Part shown: piece by piece, positions 7,219 to 16,698 of the stretch
Position numbering within the stretch: position 1 is the first letter of the stretch
Layout of the letters: each line of letters begins with the position of its first letter
From: an uncultured Bacteroidota bacterium
GTDB lineage: Bacteria > Bacteroidota > Bacteroidia > Bacteroidales > GWA2-32-17
Reading direction: 5' to 3'
NCBI GenBank assembly: GCA_903837285.1
Contig: CAILUD010000171.1
Span: forward strand, 1 to 64,000
DNA length: 64,000 nucleotides
Notes under the pieces: model-generated
Told to the model about the DNA's origin: nothing
Databases searched by the model: none
Seen by the model: only the letters and a program-made list of their open reading frames with translations
Translations under genes and position numbers: made by a program

Positions 7219-8904
7219 TTAGTGAGATGGTGCACTAGGCATTTTAAATTTATCAGGATTTTGTTTAATGATTTGTTTGTAATACTCCTCATTATATCCA
7301 GGTTGTTTTACTTTCGGATTTCTTTGTCCGGGAACAATTGTTTTAATATTTCCATCTAAGTATTTAGTAAATAAAAATGCATAAAGTTGTTTCCATCTTT
7401 TTACTGTTTCGTTACCAGATTTTATACTATAATTTGTTAAGAATTCAAGCGCTTTTTTAGGATCTGTTTTGTAAAGTGCTTCAGCTTCTTTATCAATATT
7501 TGGTGTATTATCTATATATTTTTTTTCTAGTTCGCGTTGAACAGGTTGAATATCTTGAATCATATCACTATAACGTGTATATGCATAATTAGAAACCTGA
7601 TTAAAAGCCCAGAATGCTGCTGTTTCGCTAAATTCCATCATTGATCCATTTCCAACTGCAAAAGATTCAGGAACCTTTGTTATTCCACAATACATAGGTG
7701 TGTATACTGTAGTGTAGCTATCGTCAACACCAAACCATAAAATTCCACCAATTGGGTTAGGTAACCATGATCGACCCTGGCCAACAAATGAAAATCCAGT
7801 TTGTTGAGTGCTTATAGCTCTTTCGTGAATGTAATTAGTAGTATCAACTTTCCATGTCATTGGTCTCCATCTAACAATACATTTATATGGTCCTGCACCA
7901 ATATCCTGTGTCATATCCATTTTTGTTCCTTGATAATAATCGCGCATTAGTTCCATTACATCATGAACAGATATTTTTTTATCTGGTTTTATATATAATG
8001 GCATACGGTTATTAAGGTTATGGCCCATTGCATAATCTTCGTATTTTCCCATGTCTTTATTTACTCTGTTAAACATTGCCCAAACTCGAGCTTCACAAAA
8101 ACGAGCACCACCAAAATCTAAAGGAGCATATGTATCAGAAAAACTAAAGTCTTTATCCTCACCTTTAAAATATCCCATTTTTTTAGCAAATGTTATTACA
8201 TCTGCCGAATGAAATACTGTTTGTTTTGGATCGAAAAAATTATTTTTCTTTTGAAAAGCGAAAGTTGTTATACGAGCGTGGTTTGCATGTCCAGAAATAT
8301 ATCCATCTGGAATCTGAATAGCTACCCAAACAGCACCTTTACTATAATCTAATTTACCTTTTGCATCTTTTTTGCCTGGTCCTTTTCCTATCATTTCAAG
8401 TATCCAAACTTCATTTGGATCGGATATAGAAAATGATTCGCCTGTACTATAATATCCGTATTCGCTAACTAATTCTGAAAATATTTTAATAGCCTCGCGA
8501 GCTGTTTTAGCGCGTTGTAAAGTTGTGTAAATTAATGTTCCGTAGTCAACTAAACCAGTTGTGTCTTGTAATTCTTCTCTTCCGGTATAAGTTGTTTCGC
8601 CAATAGTTACCTGATATTCGTTTTGATTTCCTACTACCGAAAAAGTATGAAGTGCTTGCTTCATTTTTCCAAGATATTTGCCGGTATCCCATTCGTAAAT
8701 ATCTACCAATGTTCCTGCTGGGTAATCAGCTGCTGGTCTGTAATATAGCTCGCCATAAAGTACGTGGCTGTCGGCATGGTAGGTAACCATTGTAGATCCG
8801 TCAGCAGAAGCACCCTTAGTAACTAAAAGGTTGGTACAGGAAAAAGATGATTGTGAAAATCCTAATCCAATAACAAGAGATAAAACTAAAATAATTTTCT
8901 TCAT
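7219..8904 (-). CDS. C69-family dipeptidase (PepD-like), exported
   Basis: This is an N-terminal-nucleophile cysteine dipeptidase. The signal peptide (about 1-22) ends directly before Cys23 (FSC-TNLLVTKGAS), so cleavage would expose the catalytic Cys at the mature N-terminus. Further family features are DGSTMVTYHADSH, YGTLIYTTLQRAKTAREAI, GESFSISDPNEVWILEMIGKG and HANHARITTF. It probably acts in the periplasm on short peptides. It is a single gene between a -7 box upstream and a terminator downstream. At 561 residues it is at the long end for the family. Confidence 0.93.
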   Translation of the reverse strand: MKKIILVLSLVIGLGFSQSSFSCTNLLVTKGASADGSTMVTYHADSHVLYGELYYRPAADYPAGTLVDIYEWDTGKYLGKMKQALHTFSVVGNQNEYQVTIGETTYTGREELQDTTGLVDYGTLIYTTLQRAKTAREAIKIFSELVSEYGYYSTGESFSISDPNEVWILEMIGKGPGKKDAKGKLDYSKGAVWVAIQIPDGYISGHANHARITTFAFQKKNNFFDPKQTVFHSADVITFAKKMGYFKGEDKDFSFSDTYAPLDFGGARFCEARVWAMFNRVNKDMGKYEDYAMGHNLNNRMPLYIKPDKKISVHDVMELMRDYYQGTKMDMTQDIGAGPYKCIVRWRPMTWKVDTTNYIHERAISTQQTGFSFVGQGRSWLPNPIGGILWFGVDDSYTTVYTPMYCGITKVPESFAVGNGSMMEFSETAAFWAFNQVSNYAYTRYSDMIQDIQPVQRELEKKYIDNTPNIDKEAEALYKTDPKKALEFLTNYSIKSGNETVKRWKQLYAFLFTKYLDGNIKTIVPGQRNPKVKQPGYNEEYYKQIIKQNPDKFKMPSAPSH

Positions 8905-8939
8905 GATATTTATTGTTGATTATTTTAAAATTTGCTTGA

Positions 8940-8947
8940 CAAAGTTA
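8940..8947 (-). promoter_or_regulatory. Putative -7 box of the C69 dipeptidase gene
   Basis: TAACTTTG on the minus strand matches TAnnTTTG and lies about 35 nt before the ATG. No clear -33 element is seen. Confidence 0.45.
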
Positions 8948-9046
8948 TAAAAAATGTTTTGGCATTAACTATTCCAAAATAGCTATAAATTATGTTTTAG
9001 AAATTATAATGGAATAAGAACATTAACTAAAATAATAGTTATTATT

Positions 9047-9337
9047 CTAAAACAAAACCATTTCGTCAATAACAGATTCGCCGGCTTTGTCGTTTAATCG
9101 TTTTACAAGTTCGGTACGTATCATCATTAATTCCTGGCGAAGTATTGACGAATGAATTTTTACAAATAGTTTTCTATGTTGAATTTTTAGCTCTAGTGTT
9201 TTAGCGGCAATTTTATCTCCTACAACTTCAGGCCACGATTTAATTAGAGTAATTTCAGAAAGTTTACCTTTTAATTTATATGCTTCAACATATTCACTTA
9301 TTACTTCGCTTATGGAACGTATGTTACTTCGTCTCAT
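9047..9337 (-). CDS. DUF721 (DciA-like) protein
   Basis: A 96-residue protein with the DUF721/DciA core: a conserved Trp in IKSWPEVVGDKIAAKTLEL, then LFVKIHSSILRQELMMIRTELV. DciA proteins load or support the replicative helicase DnaB in bacteria without DnaC/DnaI; whether this short form does so is inference. It overlaps the recF stop by four bases (ATGA), so the two are co-translated, and the pairing with a replication/repair gene fits the proposed role. Confidence 0.85.
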   Translation of the reverse strand: MRRSNIRSISEVISEYVEAYKLKGKLSEITLIKSWPEVVGDKIAAKTLELKIQHRKLFVKIHSSILRQELMMIRTELVKRLNDKAGESVIDEMVLF

Positions 9338-10437
9338 TTTATTGCTCCTTTTTCGAGATTAAATATTGAATATTCTGATTTTACTGGCTCCAAAACTTTT
9401 TCAATTCTATGCTTATCGGTATCTGAAATAAATATTTGTCCAAAGTGCTGTTCGCCTACAAGCTTCATTAATAATGTAACACGAGTATTGTCAAGTTTAT
9501 CGAAAATGTCGTCTAGTAAAAGTAAAGGAGTAAATTCGTTTTTTTCTTTAATGAAATCAAACTGAGCTAATTTTAATGATAGTAAAAAGCTTTTTTGTTG
9601 TCCTTGCGAACCATTTGTACGAACCGGGAAACCATCAATTTTAAAATTTAAATCATCTTTGTGTATTCCACATGTTGTATATTGAACAATATTATCGCGT
9701 TCTAATGATTTATTTAAAAGAGTTTTAAAATCTTCATTTTCTAACTGTGATTGGTAGTTAAGTTCAATAATTTCATTTCCGCCAGATATATGTCGGTAAA
9801 AACCTTCAAAAACCGGTGTTAGTTTTTCTATAAATTCTTTTCGTTTGTTGTAAATTGGGTTTCCTAACTGAGTTAATTTTTCATCATAAATCTCAAGAGT
9901 TTCTTTATCTACTTTATTTCTTCTTGTAAATTCTTTCAGTAAAGCATTTCGTTGTTTAAGGACTCTATTATAGCTTATTACGTCGTTTAAATATGTTTTA
10001 TCATATTGCGAAATTACTCCGTTAATAAATTTTCTGCGTTCCTCGCTGCCTTCCGATATTAAGTTTGCATCATAAGGTGATACAATAACTAAAGGTAATA
10101 ATCCAATATGATCAGAAAATCTGTGGTATTCTTTTTTATTTCTTTTAAATTGTTTTTTATCATCTTTTTTTACACCGCAAAAAATATTCTCTTCACTTTC
10201 ATTCCGTTCATATAATCCATTTATTAAAAATAGATTGTCGCCATGTTTAATGTTTTCATGATCGGTGTTTCTAAAATAACTTTTGCAAAATGATAAATAA
10301 TAAATGGCATCAATAAGATTAGTTTTTCCTGCACCATTATTTCCTGCAAAACAATTAATTTTAGAAGAAAAATCGAGTGATATTTCTGCAAGATTTTTAA
10401 ACCCTAAAAGATCAATATGTTTTAAAAAAAGATTCAT
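9334..10437 (-). CDS. recF: DNA replication and repair protein RecF
   Basis: RecF is an SMC-like ATPase that helps RecOR load RecA at single-strand gaps. The Walker A motif is CFAGNNGAGKTNLIDAIYYL near residue 30, the ABC signature is NGSQGQQKSFLLSLKLAQF, and Walker B is PLLLLDDIFDKLD. The length of 367 residues is normal. It is the first gene of a two-gene operon with the DUF721 gene. dnaA, dnaN and gyrB are not adjacent, as is common in this phylum. Confidence 0.96.
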   Translation of the reverse strand: MNLFLKHIDLLGFKNLAEISLDFSSKINCFAGNNGAGKTNLIDAIYYLSFCKSYFRNTDHENIKHGDNLFLINGLYERNESEENIFCGVKKDDKKQFKRNKKEYHRFSDHIGLLPLVIVSPYDANLISEGSEERRKFINGVISQYDKTYLNDVISYNRVLKQRNALLKEFTRRNKVDKETLEIYDEKLTQLGNPIYNKRKEFIEKLTPVFEGFYRHISGGNEIIELNYQSQLENEDFKTLLNKSLERDNIVQYTTCGIHKDDLNFKIDGFPVRTNGSQGQQKSFLLSLKLAQFDFIKEKNEFTPLLLLDDIFDKLDNTRVTLLMKLVGEQHFGQIFISDTDKHRIEKVLEPVKSEYSIFNLEKGAIK

Positions 10438-10608
10438 TTTTTATCGTTGTAAAATTAATAAAAAATACACTATAATTATTGATAAATTAACTTACTAATT
10501 GTTATTAGATTATATGATGTTATTTTTAATTGCTGGGTTTATTTAAAAAATGCTTACTAAAAATAACCATTAGTTTTTCTAAAATTTTCTAAAGTTGAAA
10601 ATTTTGTG

Positions 10609-10616
10609 TAGGTTTG
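10609..10616 (+). promoter_or_regulatory. Putative -7 box for the TPR membrane gene
   Basis: TAGGTTTG matches TAnnTTTG about 33 nt before the ATG at 10649. A TTTC stands near the -33 position. The rest of the divergent spacer 10438-10608 holds no gene. Confidence 0.5.
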
Positions 10617-10648
10617 CGGTTTAAAAAAACGTAGAATACTATAACTGT

Positions 10649-11341
10649 ATGGCAAACAAGGATAAAGAAGTTATTGGACACGAAATAGAACAAGTTGGAA
10701 ATGTTCTTACAAAAACTGAACAGTTTATTGAGAATAATCGTAAACTTTTAATGATTGTTGTTGGTGCAATAATTTTAGTAGTTGGGGGATATTTGGGTTA
10801 TAAAAAACTTTATATAGCGCCAATGGAAGAGGAAGCTCATCAGGAAATGTTTATGGCTGAGCAATATTTTGCAAAAGATTCATTTAATCTTGCTTTAAAT
10901 GGAGATGCTCAATATCCAGGTTTCTTAACCATAATTGAACAATATGGTGCAACTAAAGCTGGTAATTTATCTTATTATTATGCAGGTATTAGTTATTTAA
11001 ATACTGGCAAATTCGATAAAGCTATTGAATATTTAAATGATTTTAGTACTGATGATAAATTGTTATTTCCTGTTTCGCAGGGTGCTATTGGAGATGCAAA
11101 TATGGAATTAGGTAAAACCGAAGAAGCCTTAGCATTTTATAAAAAAGCAGCAGATGAAAAACCAAACGAATTTACTTCACCTGTTTACTTAATGAAAGTT
11201 GGATTTGTTTTAGAAAAACTTAATAAATGGGAAGAAGCTCTTGCTATTTATGAAAGAGTTGAAAAAGAATACAATCGCTCAAATGAGGGTAGAAAAATTG
11301 AAAAGTATATTACCCGCGCAAAATTAAAATTGAACAAATAA
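10649..11341 (+). CDS. Membrane-anchored tetratricopeptide repeat protein (YfgM-like)
   Basis: The protein has an N-terminal cytoplasmic segment, one membrane helix (about 34-52, LLMIVVGAIILVVGGYLGY) and a periplasmic domain with TPR units (LSYYYAGISYLNTGKFDKAI, GDANMELGKTEEALAFY, WEEALAIYERVEKEY). This resembles YfgM, a SecYEG-associated periplasmic chaperone partner, but many TPR proteins look alike. Placement next to ribH and near recF recurs in this phylum as I recall it. A terminator separates it from ribH, so ribH may depend on read-through or its own promoter. Confidence 0.75.
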   Translation: MANKDKEVIGHEIEQVGNVLTKTEQFIENNRKLLMIVVGAIILVVGGYLGYKKLYIAPMEEEAHQEMFMAEQYFAKDSFNLALNGDAQYPGFLTIIEQYGATKAGNLSYYYAGISYLNTGKFDKAIEYLNDFSTDDKLLFPVSQGAIGDANMELGKTEEALAFYKKAADEKPNEFTSPVYLMKVGFVLEKLNKWEEALAIYERVEKEYNRSNEGRKIEKYITRAKLKLNK

Positions 11342-11351
11342 TTATAAAATT

Positions 11352-11378
11352 AAATCCCGATTTTTTTCGGGATTTTTT
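11352..11378 (+). terminator. Terminator between the TPR gene and ribH
   Basis: AAATCCCGA (11352-11360) pairs with TCGGGATTT (11367-11375) and ends in six T. It lies only 14 bases before the ribH ATG. Confidence 0.88.
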
Positions 11379-11391
11379 ATTAAACATAAAT

Positions 11392-11880
11392 ATGGTAACA
11401 AATCTCAAAAATCAATCAAACGTTGATGATAATATCTTTCCTGATGCTAGTTCGATGAGAATTGGAATTATTGTAGCGGAATGGAATAGTAAAATAACGG
11501 ACGCTTTATTAGAAGGAGCTCTTGATACATTAAAGAAATGTAATACAGCCGATGAAAATATTATAGTTAGATATGTGCCTGGAAGTATTGAACTTACTTC
11601 TGGTGCAAAATGTTTAGCAGAATTTGCAAATGTCGATGCAGTAGTTTCAATTGGTTGTGTAATTCAAGGAGATACTAAGCATTTTGATTATGTATGTCAG
11701 AGTGTTACTCAGGGAATAACAGAATTAAATATTAAATATCCAATTCCATTTATTTTTGCTGTTTTAACCACAAATAATTTTCAGCAGGCAATTGATAGAG
11801 CTGGTGGAAAACATGGTAATAAAGGTGCCGAATGTGCACTTACTGCTGTTAAAATGGTTGAACTAAAAAGAAGCTTTTAA
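11392..11880 (+). CDS. ribH: 6,7-dimethyl-8-ribityllumazine synthase
   Basis: RibH joins 5-amino-6-ribitylaminouracil with dihydroxybutanone phosphate in the next-to-last step of riboflavin synthesis, in the cytoplasm. Recognisable elements are MRIGIIVAEWNSKITDALLE (substrate pocket with Trp), VPGSIELTSGAK, GCVIQGDTKHFDYVC (catalytic His region) and HGNKGAECALTAVKM. The length of 162 residues is normal. No FMN riboswitch is visible in the short upstream gap, which holds only the terminator of the preceding gene. Confidence 0.96.
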   Translation: MVTNLKNQSNVDDNIFPDASSMRIGIIVAEWNSKITDALLEGALDTLKKCNTADENIIVRYVPGSIELTSGAKCLAEFANVDAVVSIGCVIQGDTKHFDYVCQSVTQGITELNIKYPIPFIFAVLTTNNFQQAIDRAGGKHGNKGAECALTAVKMVELKRSF

Positions 11881-11949
11881 AACAATTACGAATGTTTAAT
11901 TACGAATTATAAATAAAATCAAGGTTTTAATTTATCATTCGTAATTGTT
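11881..11949. repeat. Long inverted repeat in the convergent spacer after ribH
   Basis: AACAATTACGAATG (11881-11894) is the exact reverse complement of 11936-11949, with a 41-bp loop that repeats ATTACGAAT. It lies between the converging ribH and the unknown secreted gene. It may weakly terminate both, but it has no clear T tract. Confidence 0.7.
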
Positions 11950-11958
11950 TATCAGTAA

Positions 11959-12483
11959 TTATTTATTCATATAGTCTGCAACCCATCCCGGGTCCTCCAT
12001 TGAATTTAAAAGCTTATATAAATTCTCTCCGTAAAAGAAATCGTTAATTGTTTTTATCCCAAATTGTTGAAGCATTCCCATCTGACCTTCTGTTGGAATT
12101 CTTGGTTTTCCAGCCCACCCTTTAATATTAGGCGATCCTTCATATGGTGGTTCCGAGTATCGTAATTTCCATAATTCATCTAAAATCTCCGGACCCTCGA
12201 TTCCAGCTTCTTTTAATAAATTTTTTCCTTCAGTATTTGCATAAGATTGTTGAATTCCAACAATTTGATGCAGCCAGTCTTGTCGTCCTAAAAAAGTACG
12301 GGTTACAACACCTTTATCGGAAATTTCAATAATTGCGTAATTTATTAATCCTTGAAAATTAGCTTGAAGGCTTAATCCAAAATATCTTTTTGCAATTTTA
12401 GTGCTGTCTTGCGAAAATGCTTTATTACTGCAAAAACCTAATGCAATAATTAAAATAGATAAAAATAATATTTTGTTCTTCAT
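11959..12483 (-). CDS. Unknown secreted protein, 174 residues
   Basis: I do not recognise a family. There is a clear signal peptide (about 1-24, ending NKAFSQ). The mature part is Trp/Gly-rich, with phrases such as GLSLQANFQGLINYAIIEIS, GRQDWLHQIVGIQQSYANTE, ELWKLRYSEPPY and WAGKPRIPTEGQM. No lipobox Cys follows the signal, so it is probably periplasmic or exported. It is a single gene, divergent from secA. Confidence 0.7.
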   Translation of the reverse strand: MKNKILFLSILIIALGFCSNKAFSQDSTKIAKRYFGLSLQANFQGLINYAIIEISDKGVVTRTFLGRQDWLHQIVGIQQSYANTEGKNLLKEAGIEGPEILDELWKLRYSEPPYEGSPNIKGWAGKPRIPTEGQMGMLQQFGIKTINDFFYGENLYKLLNSMEDPGWVADYMNK

Positions 12484-12551
12484 AATATATTTTTTACAAA
12501 AGTAAGTGATACAAGTTATTTGCCAAACATTTTATTAATAAGATTTCAAAT

Positions 12552-12582
12552 TTTGTGATTGCCGAAATAGACATTAACTTTG
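12552..12582 (+). promoter_or_regulatory. Promoter of secA (TTTG-N19-TAACTTTG)
   Basis: TTTG at 12552-12555 and TAACTTTG at 12575-12582 are exactly 19 nt apart, a full match to the Bacteroidota housekeeping promoter. The ATG follows 23 nt after the -7 box. Confidence 0.75.
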
Positions 12583-12605
12583 TTAGCTTTTTTAAAATAT
12601 AAATA

Positions 12606-15600
12606 ATGGCTTCAATTAACGATTTCTTAAAAAAATTCTTCGGAAGTAAGTCCGATAAAGATATTAAAATTATTTTTCCTGTAGTTGAACAAGTGAGGCA
12701 GGTTTATGATACTTTACAACAAGTATCAAATGATGAATTACGTCAAAAAACTCTAAATTTAAAAGAAAAAATTCGTAATTATTATCAGGCCGAAGAGCAG
12801 GAAATAAATGAACTAAGATTAAAGGTAGAGAGTGAAGAAATAAATATTGATGAAAAAGAAAATCTTTACACTCAGATTGATAAAATTAAAAAGGAAATTA
12901 ATAATAAAATAGAAGAAGTTTTATTAGAGGTTTTGCCTGAAGCATTTGCTATAGTTAAGGATACTGCTCGTAGATTTGTAGAAAATGAAAGACTTGAAGT
13001 AACAGCTTCTGAGTTTGATAGAAATATAGCTGCTCAACGTAGTAGTGTTATTATTGATGGAAATAAAGCAATATGGTTAAATAAATGGCTTGCCGGTGGT
13101 AATGAAATTACCTGGGATATGATTCATTACGATGTGCAGCTTATTGGCGGAATGGTTCTTCATCAGGGTAAAATCTCTGAAATGGCTACCGGTGAAGGAA
13201 AAACATTAGTTGCAACACTACCTGTTTTTTTAAATGCTCTTGCTGGTAAAGGTGTACATATTGTAACTGTTAACGATTATCTTGCTCGACGAGATAGTGA
13301 GTGGATGGGACCAATTTATGAGTTTCATGGAATTTCTGTTGATTGTATTGATAAACATCAGCCAAATTCTGTTGCCAGAAGAAATGCATACCTTGCTGAT
13401 ATAACATTTGGTACAAATAATGAATTCGGTTTCGATTATCTTCGTGATAATATGGCAATCGGACCAGAAGATTTAGTTCAGCGTACACACCATTATTCTA
13501 TTGTTGATGAGGTTGACTCTGTTTTAATTGATGATGCAAGAACGCCTTTAATTATCAGCGGACCAACACCAAAAGGCGAAGACCAACTTTTTAACGAGTA
13601 CAAACCTAAAGTTGAAAAACTTTCCAGTGCTCAAAAAAATATTGTAAATGAATATTTAAATCAGGCTAAAAAACTTATTCAGGCTGGCGATACCGAAAAA
13701 GGTGGTATCCTGCTTTTAAAAGCTCATAAAGGATTTCCTAAAAATAAAGCACTAATTAAATTTTTAAGTGAAATAGGAATGAAAACCTTAATGCATAAAA
13801 CTGAAAACGTATATCTTCAGGAAAATGCTAAGAGAATGCCCGAAATTACTGAAGAGTTATTTTTTGTAATTGATGAAAGAAATAATTCTGTTGAACTTAC
13901 CGAAAAAGGAATTGATTTAATAACAAATACCACTGATGATGCTCAGATGTTTGTTATGCCCGATATAGGAAGTAGTATTGCCGACATAGAAAAGTCGAAG
14001 TTAGATCCTGATCAGAAATTAATTGCGAAAGATGAAATGATTCGCGATTATGCTATTAAATCTGAACGTGTTCATACAATTAATCAGTTACTCAAGGCAT
14101 ATTCAATGTTTGAAAAAGATGTTGAGTACGTTGTTATGAATAATGCTGTTAAAATTGTTGATGAGCAAACTGGTCGTATTTTAGAAGGTCGTAGATACTC
14201 CGATGGTTTGCATCAGGCTATTGAAGCTAAGGAAAGTGTAAAAGTTGAAGCAGCTACACAGACTTTTGCAACGGTAACGCTTCAGAATTATTTTAGAATG
14301 TATCATAAACTTGCCGGTATGACTGGTACTGCAGAGACAGAGGCAGGTGAGTTGTGGAACATTTATAAACTTGATGTTGTTGTAATTCCAACAAACCGTG
14401 TAATGGTTCGTAAGGATATGCAGGATAAAGTTTACAAAACAAAACGTGAAAAATATAATGCTGTAATTGAAGAAATTGTTGAGCTAACAAATGCTGGAAG
14501 ACCAATACTTGTAGGTACAACATCTGTAGAAATTTCGGAGTTACTGAGCAGAATGTTAAAACTTCGTGGTATTAAGCATTCTGTTTTAAATGCTAAATTA
14601 CATCAACGCGAAGCAGATATAGTTGCTGATGCTGGTAAAAGCAGTGTTGTAACAATAGCTACAAATATGGCTGGTCGTGGTACCGATATTAAACTTAGTG
14701 CAGAAGTTAAAGCTGCTGGTGGTTTAGCAATTATTGGTACTGAACGTCACGAGTCTCGTCGTGTTGATAGGCAGTTACGCGGTCGTGCCGGTCGCCAGGG
14801 TGACCCGGGTTCTTCTCAGTTTTATGTTTGTCTGGAAGATGATTTAATGCGTCTTTTTGGTTCAGATCGTATTGCCAGAATGATGGATAGACTGGGCATT
14901 AAAGAAGGTGAAGTAATTCAGCATTCAATGATAACTAAATCTATCGAACGTGCTCAACGAAAAGTAGAAGAAAATAACTTTGGTATTAGAAAGCGTTTGC
15001 TCGAGTATGATGATGTTATGAATTCGCAACGTGAAGTTGTTTATGGACGCAGAAGAAATGCTCTTTTTGGTGAAAAGGTAAGTGTTGATATTGCAAATAC
15101 TATGTATGATGTTTGCGAGTCTATAGTTAACCAAAATCATGGCAGTACTACGTTTGAAACTTTTAATATCGATTTAATAAGGCACTTAGCAATTGAATCT
15201 CCATTTTCAGAATCTGAATATAAGTCGCTATCACCACAAGTGTTATCAGAAAAAGTATATGATCAGGTTTATGAAAATTATATTCGTAAATGTCAGACTA
15301 TGGCAAATGTTGCATATCCTGTAATTAGAGATGTTTATGAAAAAAGCGGGCAGGTATATGAAAATATAGTTGTTCCGGTAAGTGATGGTACCAGAGTTTT
15401 TCAAATTGTTACCAATTTAAAGAAAACTACCGAAACAAAAGGTAAAGAATTAATTCGTGCTTTCGAGAAAATGGCAATTCTTATTACTATTGATGATGCA
15501 TGGAAAGAACATCTTCGCGAAATGGATGAATTAAAACAATCTGTACAAAATGCAGCTTATGAACAAAAAGATCCTTTATTAATATATAAATTTGAGTCCT

Positions 15601-15908
15601 TTGAATTGTTTAGAACGATGATAGATGAAGCTAATCGCGAAATTACTTCATTATTAACAAAAGGTCATATACATAGTCAGGATCCTGAGCAGGTTCGTGA
15701 AGCAAAAGCACCACGAAAACTTGATATGAGTAAGTTTGATACAAGCAGACCAGACTCTATTGAAAATTCCGGTGGAGGACAATCAAAACCTGAAGAACAA
15801 AAAGTTCAGCCAATAAGAGTAGAGAAAAAAGTAGGACGAAATGATCCTTGTCCATGTGGAAGCGGTAAAAAATTTAAAAGTTGTCATGGTGTAGGAGTAG
15901 CTCAATAA
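12606..15908 (+). CDS. secA: Preprotein translocase ATPase SecA
   Basis: SecA drives Sec-dependent export through SecYEG. Walker A is [14 protein letters not shown], Walker B is [20 protein letters not shown], and the nucleotide domain II has [11 protein letters not shown] and [14 protein letters not shown]. The C-terminus carries the zinc/SecB-binding SEC-C motif [19 protein letters not shown]. At 1100 residues it is about 200 longer than E. coli SecA, through an N-terminal coiled segment (about 50-110) and an insertion after the DEAD region (about 335-420), as is usual in this phylum. It heads a plus-strand run with a MORN lipoprotein and asd. Confidence 0.98.
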   Translation: MASINDFLKKFFGSKSDKDIKIIFPVVEQVRQVYDTLQQVSNDELRQKTLNLKEKIRNYYQAEEQEINELRLKVESEEINIDEKENLYTQIDKIKKEINNKIEEVLLEVLPEAFAIVKDTARRFVENERLEVTASEFDRNIAAQRSSVIIDGNKAIWLNKWLAGGNEITWDMIHYDVQLIGGMVLHQGKISEMATGEGKTLVATLPVFLNALAGKGVHIVTVNDYLARRDSEWMGPIYEFHGISVDCIDKHQPNSVARRNAYLADITFGTNNEFGFDYLRDNMAIGPEDLVQRTHHYSIVDEVDSVLIDDARTPLIISGPTPKGEDQLFNEYKPKVEKLSSAQKNIVNEYLNQAKKLIQAGDTEKGGILLLKAHKGFPKNKALIKFLSEIGMKTLMHKTENVYLQENAKRMPEITEELFFVIDERNNSVELTEKGIDLITNTTDDAQMFVMPDIGSSIADIEKSKLDPDQKLIAKDEMIRDYAIKSERVHTINQLLKAYSMFEKDVEYVVMNNAVKIVDEQTGRILEGRRYSDGLHQAIEAKESVKVEAATQTFATVTLQNYFRMYHKLAGMTGTAETEAGELWNIYKLDVVVIPTNRVMVRKDMQDKVYKTKREKYNAVIEEIVELTNAGRPILVGTTSVEISELLSRMLKLRGIKHSVLNAKLHQREADIVADAGKSSVVTIATNMAGRGTDIKLSAEVKAAGGLAIIGTERHESRRVDRQLRGRAGRQGDPGSSQFYVCLEDDLMRLFGSDRIARMMDRLGIKEGEVIQHSMITKSIERAQRKVEENNFGIRKRLLEYDDVMNSQREVVYGRRRNALFGEKVSVDIANTMYDVCESIVNQNHGSTTFETFNIDLIRHLAIESPFSESEYKSLSPQVLSEKVYDQVYENYIRKCQTMANVAYPVIRDVYEKSGQVYENIVVPVSDGTRVFQIVTNLKKTTETKGKELIRAFEKMAILITIDDAWKEHLREMDELKQSVQNAAYEQKDPLLIYKFESFELFRTMIDEANREITSLLTKGHIHSQDPEQVREAKAPRKLDMSKFDTSRPDSIENSGGGQSKPEEQKVQPIRVEKKVGRNDPCPCGSGKKFKSCHGVGVAQ

Positions 15909-15913
15909 ATTTT

Positions 15914-16687
15914 ATGTTAACTAAAAATTATTTTAAATATTTTTTATTTGCAGTATTAATATATTTTACTGTAGGTTGTTCGCAGGATACTGTAACAACA
16001 AAAGAGTTAATTGATATTTCTGGTATAACTTGTACTTTACAGGATAGTATGCCATTTACTGGTGTTTGCAAAGATTATTATGAAAATGGTCAGATTCAAT
16101 TAGAAAAAAACTTTTTACAAGGTTTGCCTGATGGTTGTTTTTTAAGATACTACAAGAATGGACAGAAAAGTGTTGAGGTTAATTATGCTAAAGGAAAACC
16201 TATCGGAGGTTATAAGCAGTTTTATGAAAACGGCAAATTAAAAGCTGAGAAAACTGATGATGGGAAAAATCAGATAGTAACACGATGGTTTGAAGATGGG
16301 GCTAAAAGCGCAGAACAACATCTTGAGAATAATATTTTAACTGGTAAATCTGATCAATGGTATCCTAATGGTAAGTTAGAATTAACATCAACTTATAAAA
16401 ATGATAAAAGAATAGGCTTATTTCAGGTGTTTTTTAAAAATGGTAAAATTAAAATTGAAGGAAATTATATAGACGGTCAATTAAATGGTAATTGGAGGGT
16501 TTGGAACGAAAACGAAATAGTGACTTCTGATGAAACGTATGAGTTGGGAAAAAAGGTAGGTGATTGGAAGTATTATTATGATAATGGTAATAAAAAATCA
16601 GAAGTAGTTTTTAAAGATGGTCTTGTAAAACAAACTAAAGAATGGGACGAAAACGGAAAATTAATTAATTCATTTTCGGCCGATTAA
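15914..16687 (+). CDS. YwqK/MORN-variant repeat lipoprotein
   Basis: The start is the ATG at 15914, five bases after the secA stop, giving a lipoprotein signal (LIYFTVGC-SQD); a longer frame from a TTG inside secA lacks a sensible N-terminus. The mature part is a run of about eight MORN-variant repeats of the form YYENGQIQLEKNFLQGLPDG, each 20-24 residues. Such proteins are often labelled YwqK antitoxins, but no toxin gene is present and that label should not be read as function. It is probably an envelope structural or binding protein. A paralogue lies at 52534-53373. Confidence 0.85.
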   Translation: MLTKNYFKYFLFAVLIYFTVGCSQDTVTTKELIDISGITCTLQDSMPFTGVCKDYYENGQIQLEKNFLQGLPDGCFLRYYKNGQKSVEVNYAKGKPIGGYKQFYENGKLKAEKTDDGKNQIVTRWFEDGAKSAEQHLENNILTGKSDQWYPNGKLELTSTYKNDKRIGLFQVFFKNGKIKIEGNYIDGQLNGNWRVWNENEIVTSDETYELGKKVGDWKYYYDNGNKKSEVVFKDGLVKQTKEWDENGKLINSFSAD

Positions 16688-16698
16688 AAAATAAACAC

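Noticed and set aside
11342-11391. FMN riboswitch ahead of ribH
   Set aside because: The 50-base gap is filled by a simple terminator and is too short for the RFN element.
15914-16687. Toxin-antitoxin system based on the YwqK label
   Set aside because: The protein is a secreted MORN-repeat lipoprotein and neither neighbour (secA, asd) is a toxin; the same holds for 52534-53373.
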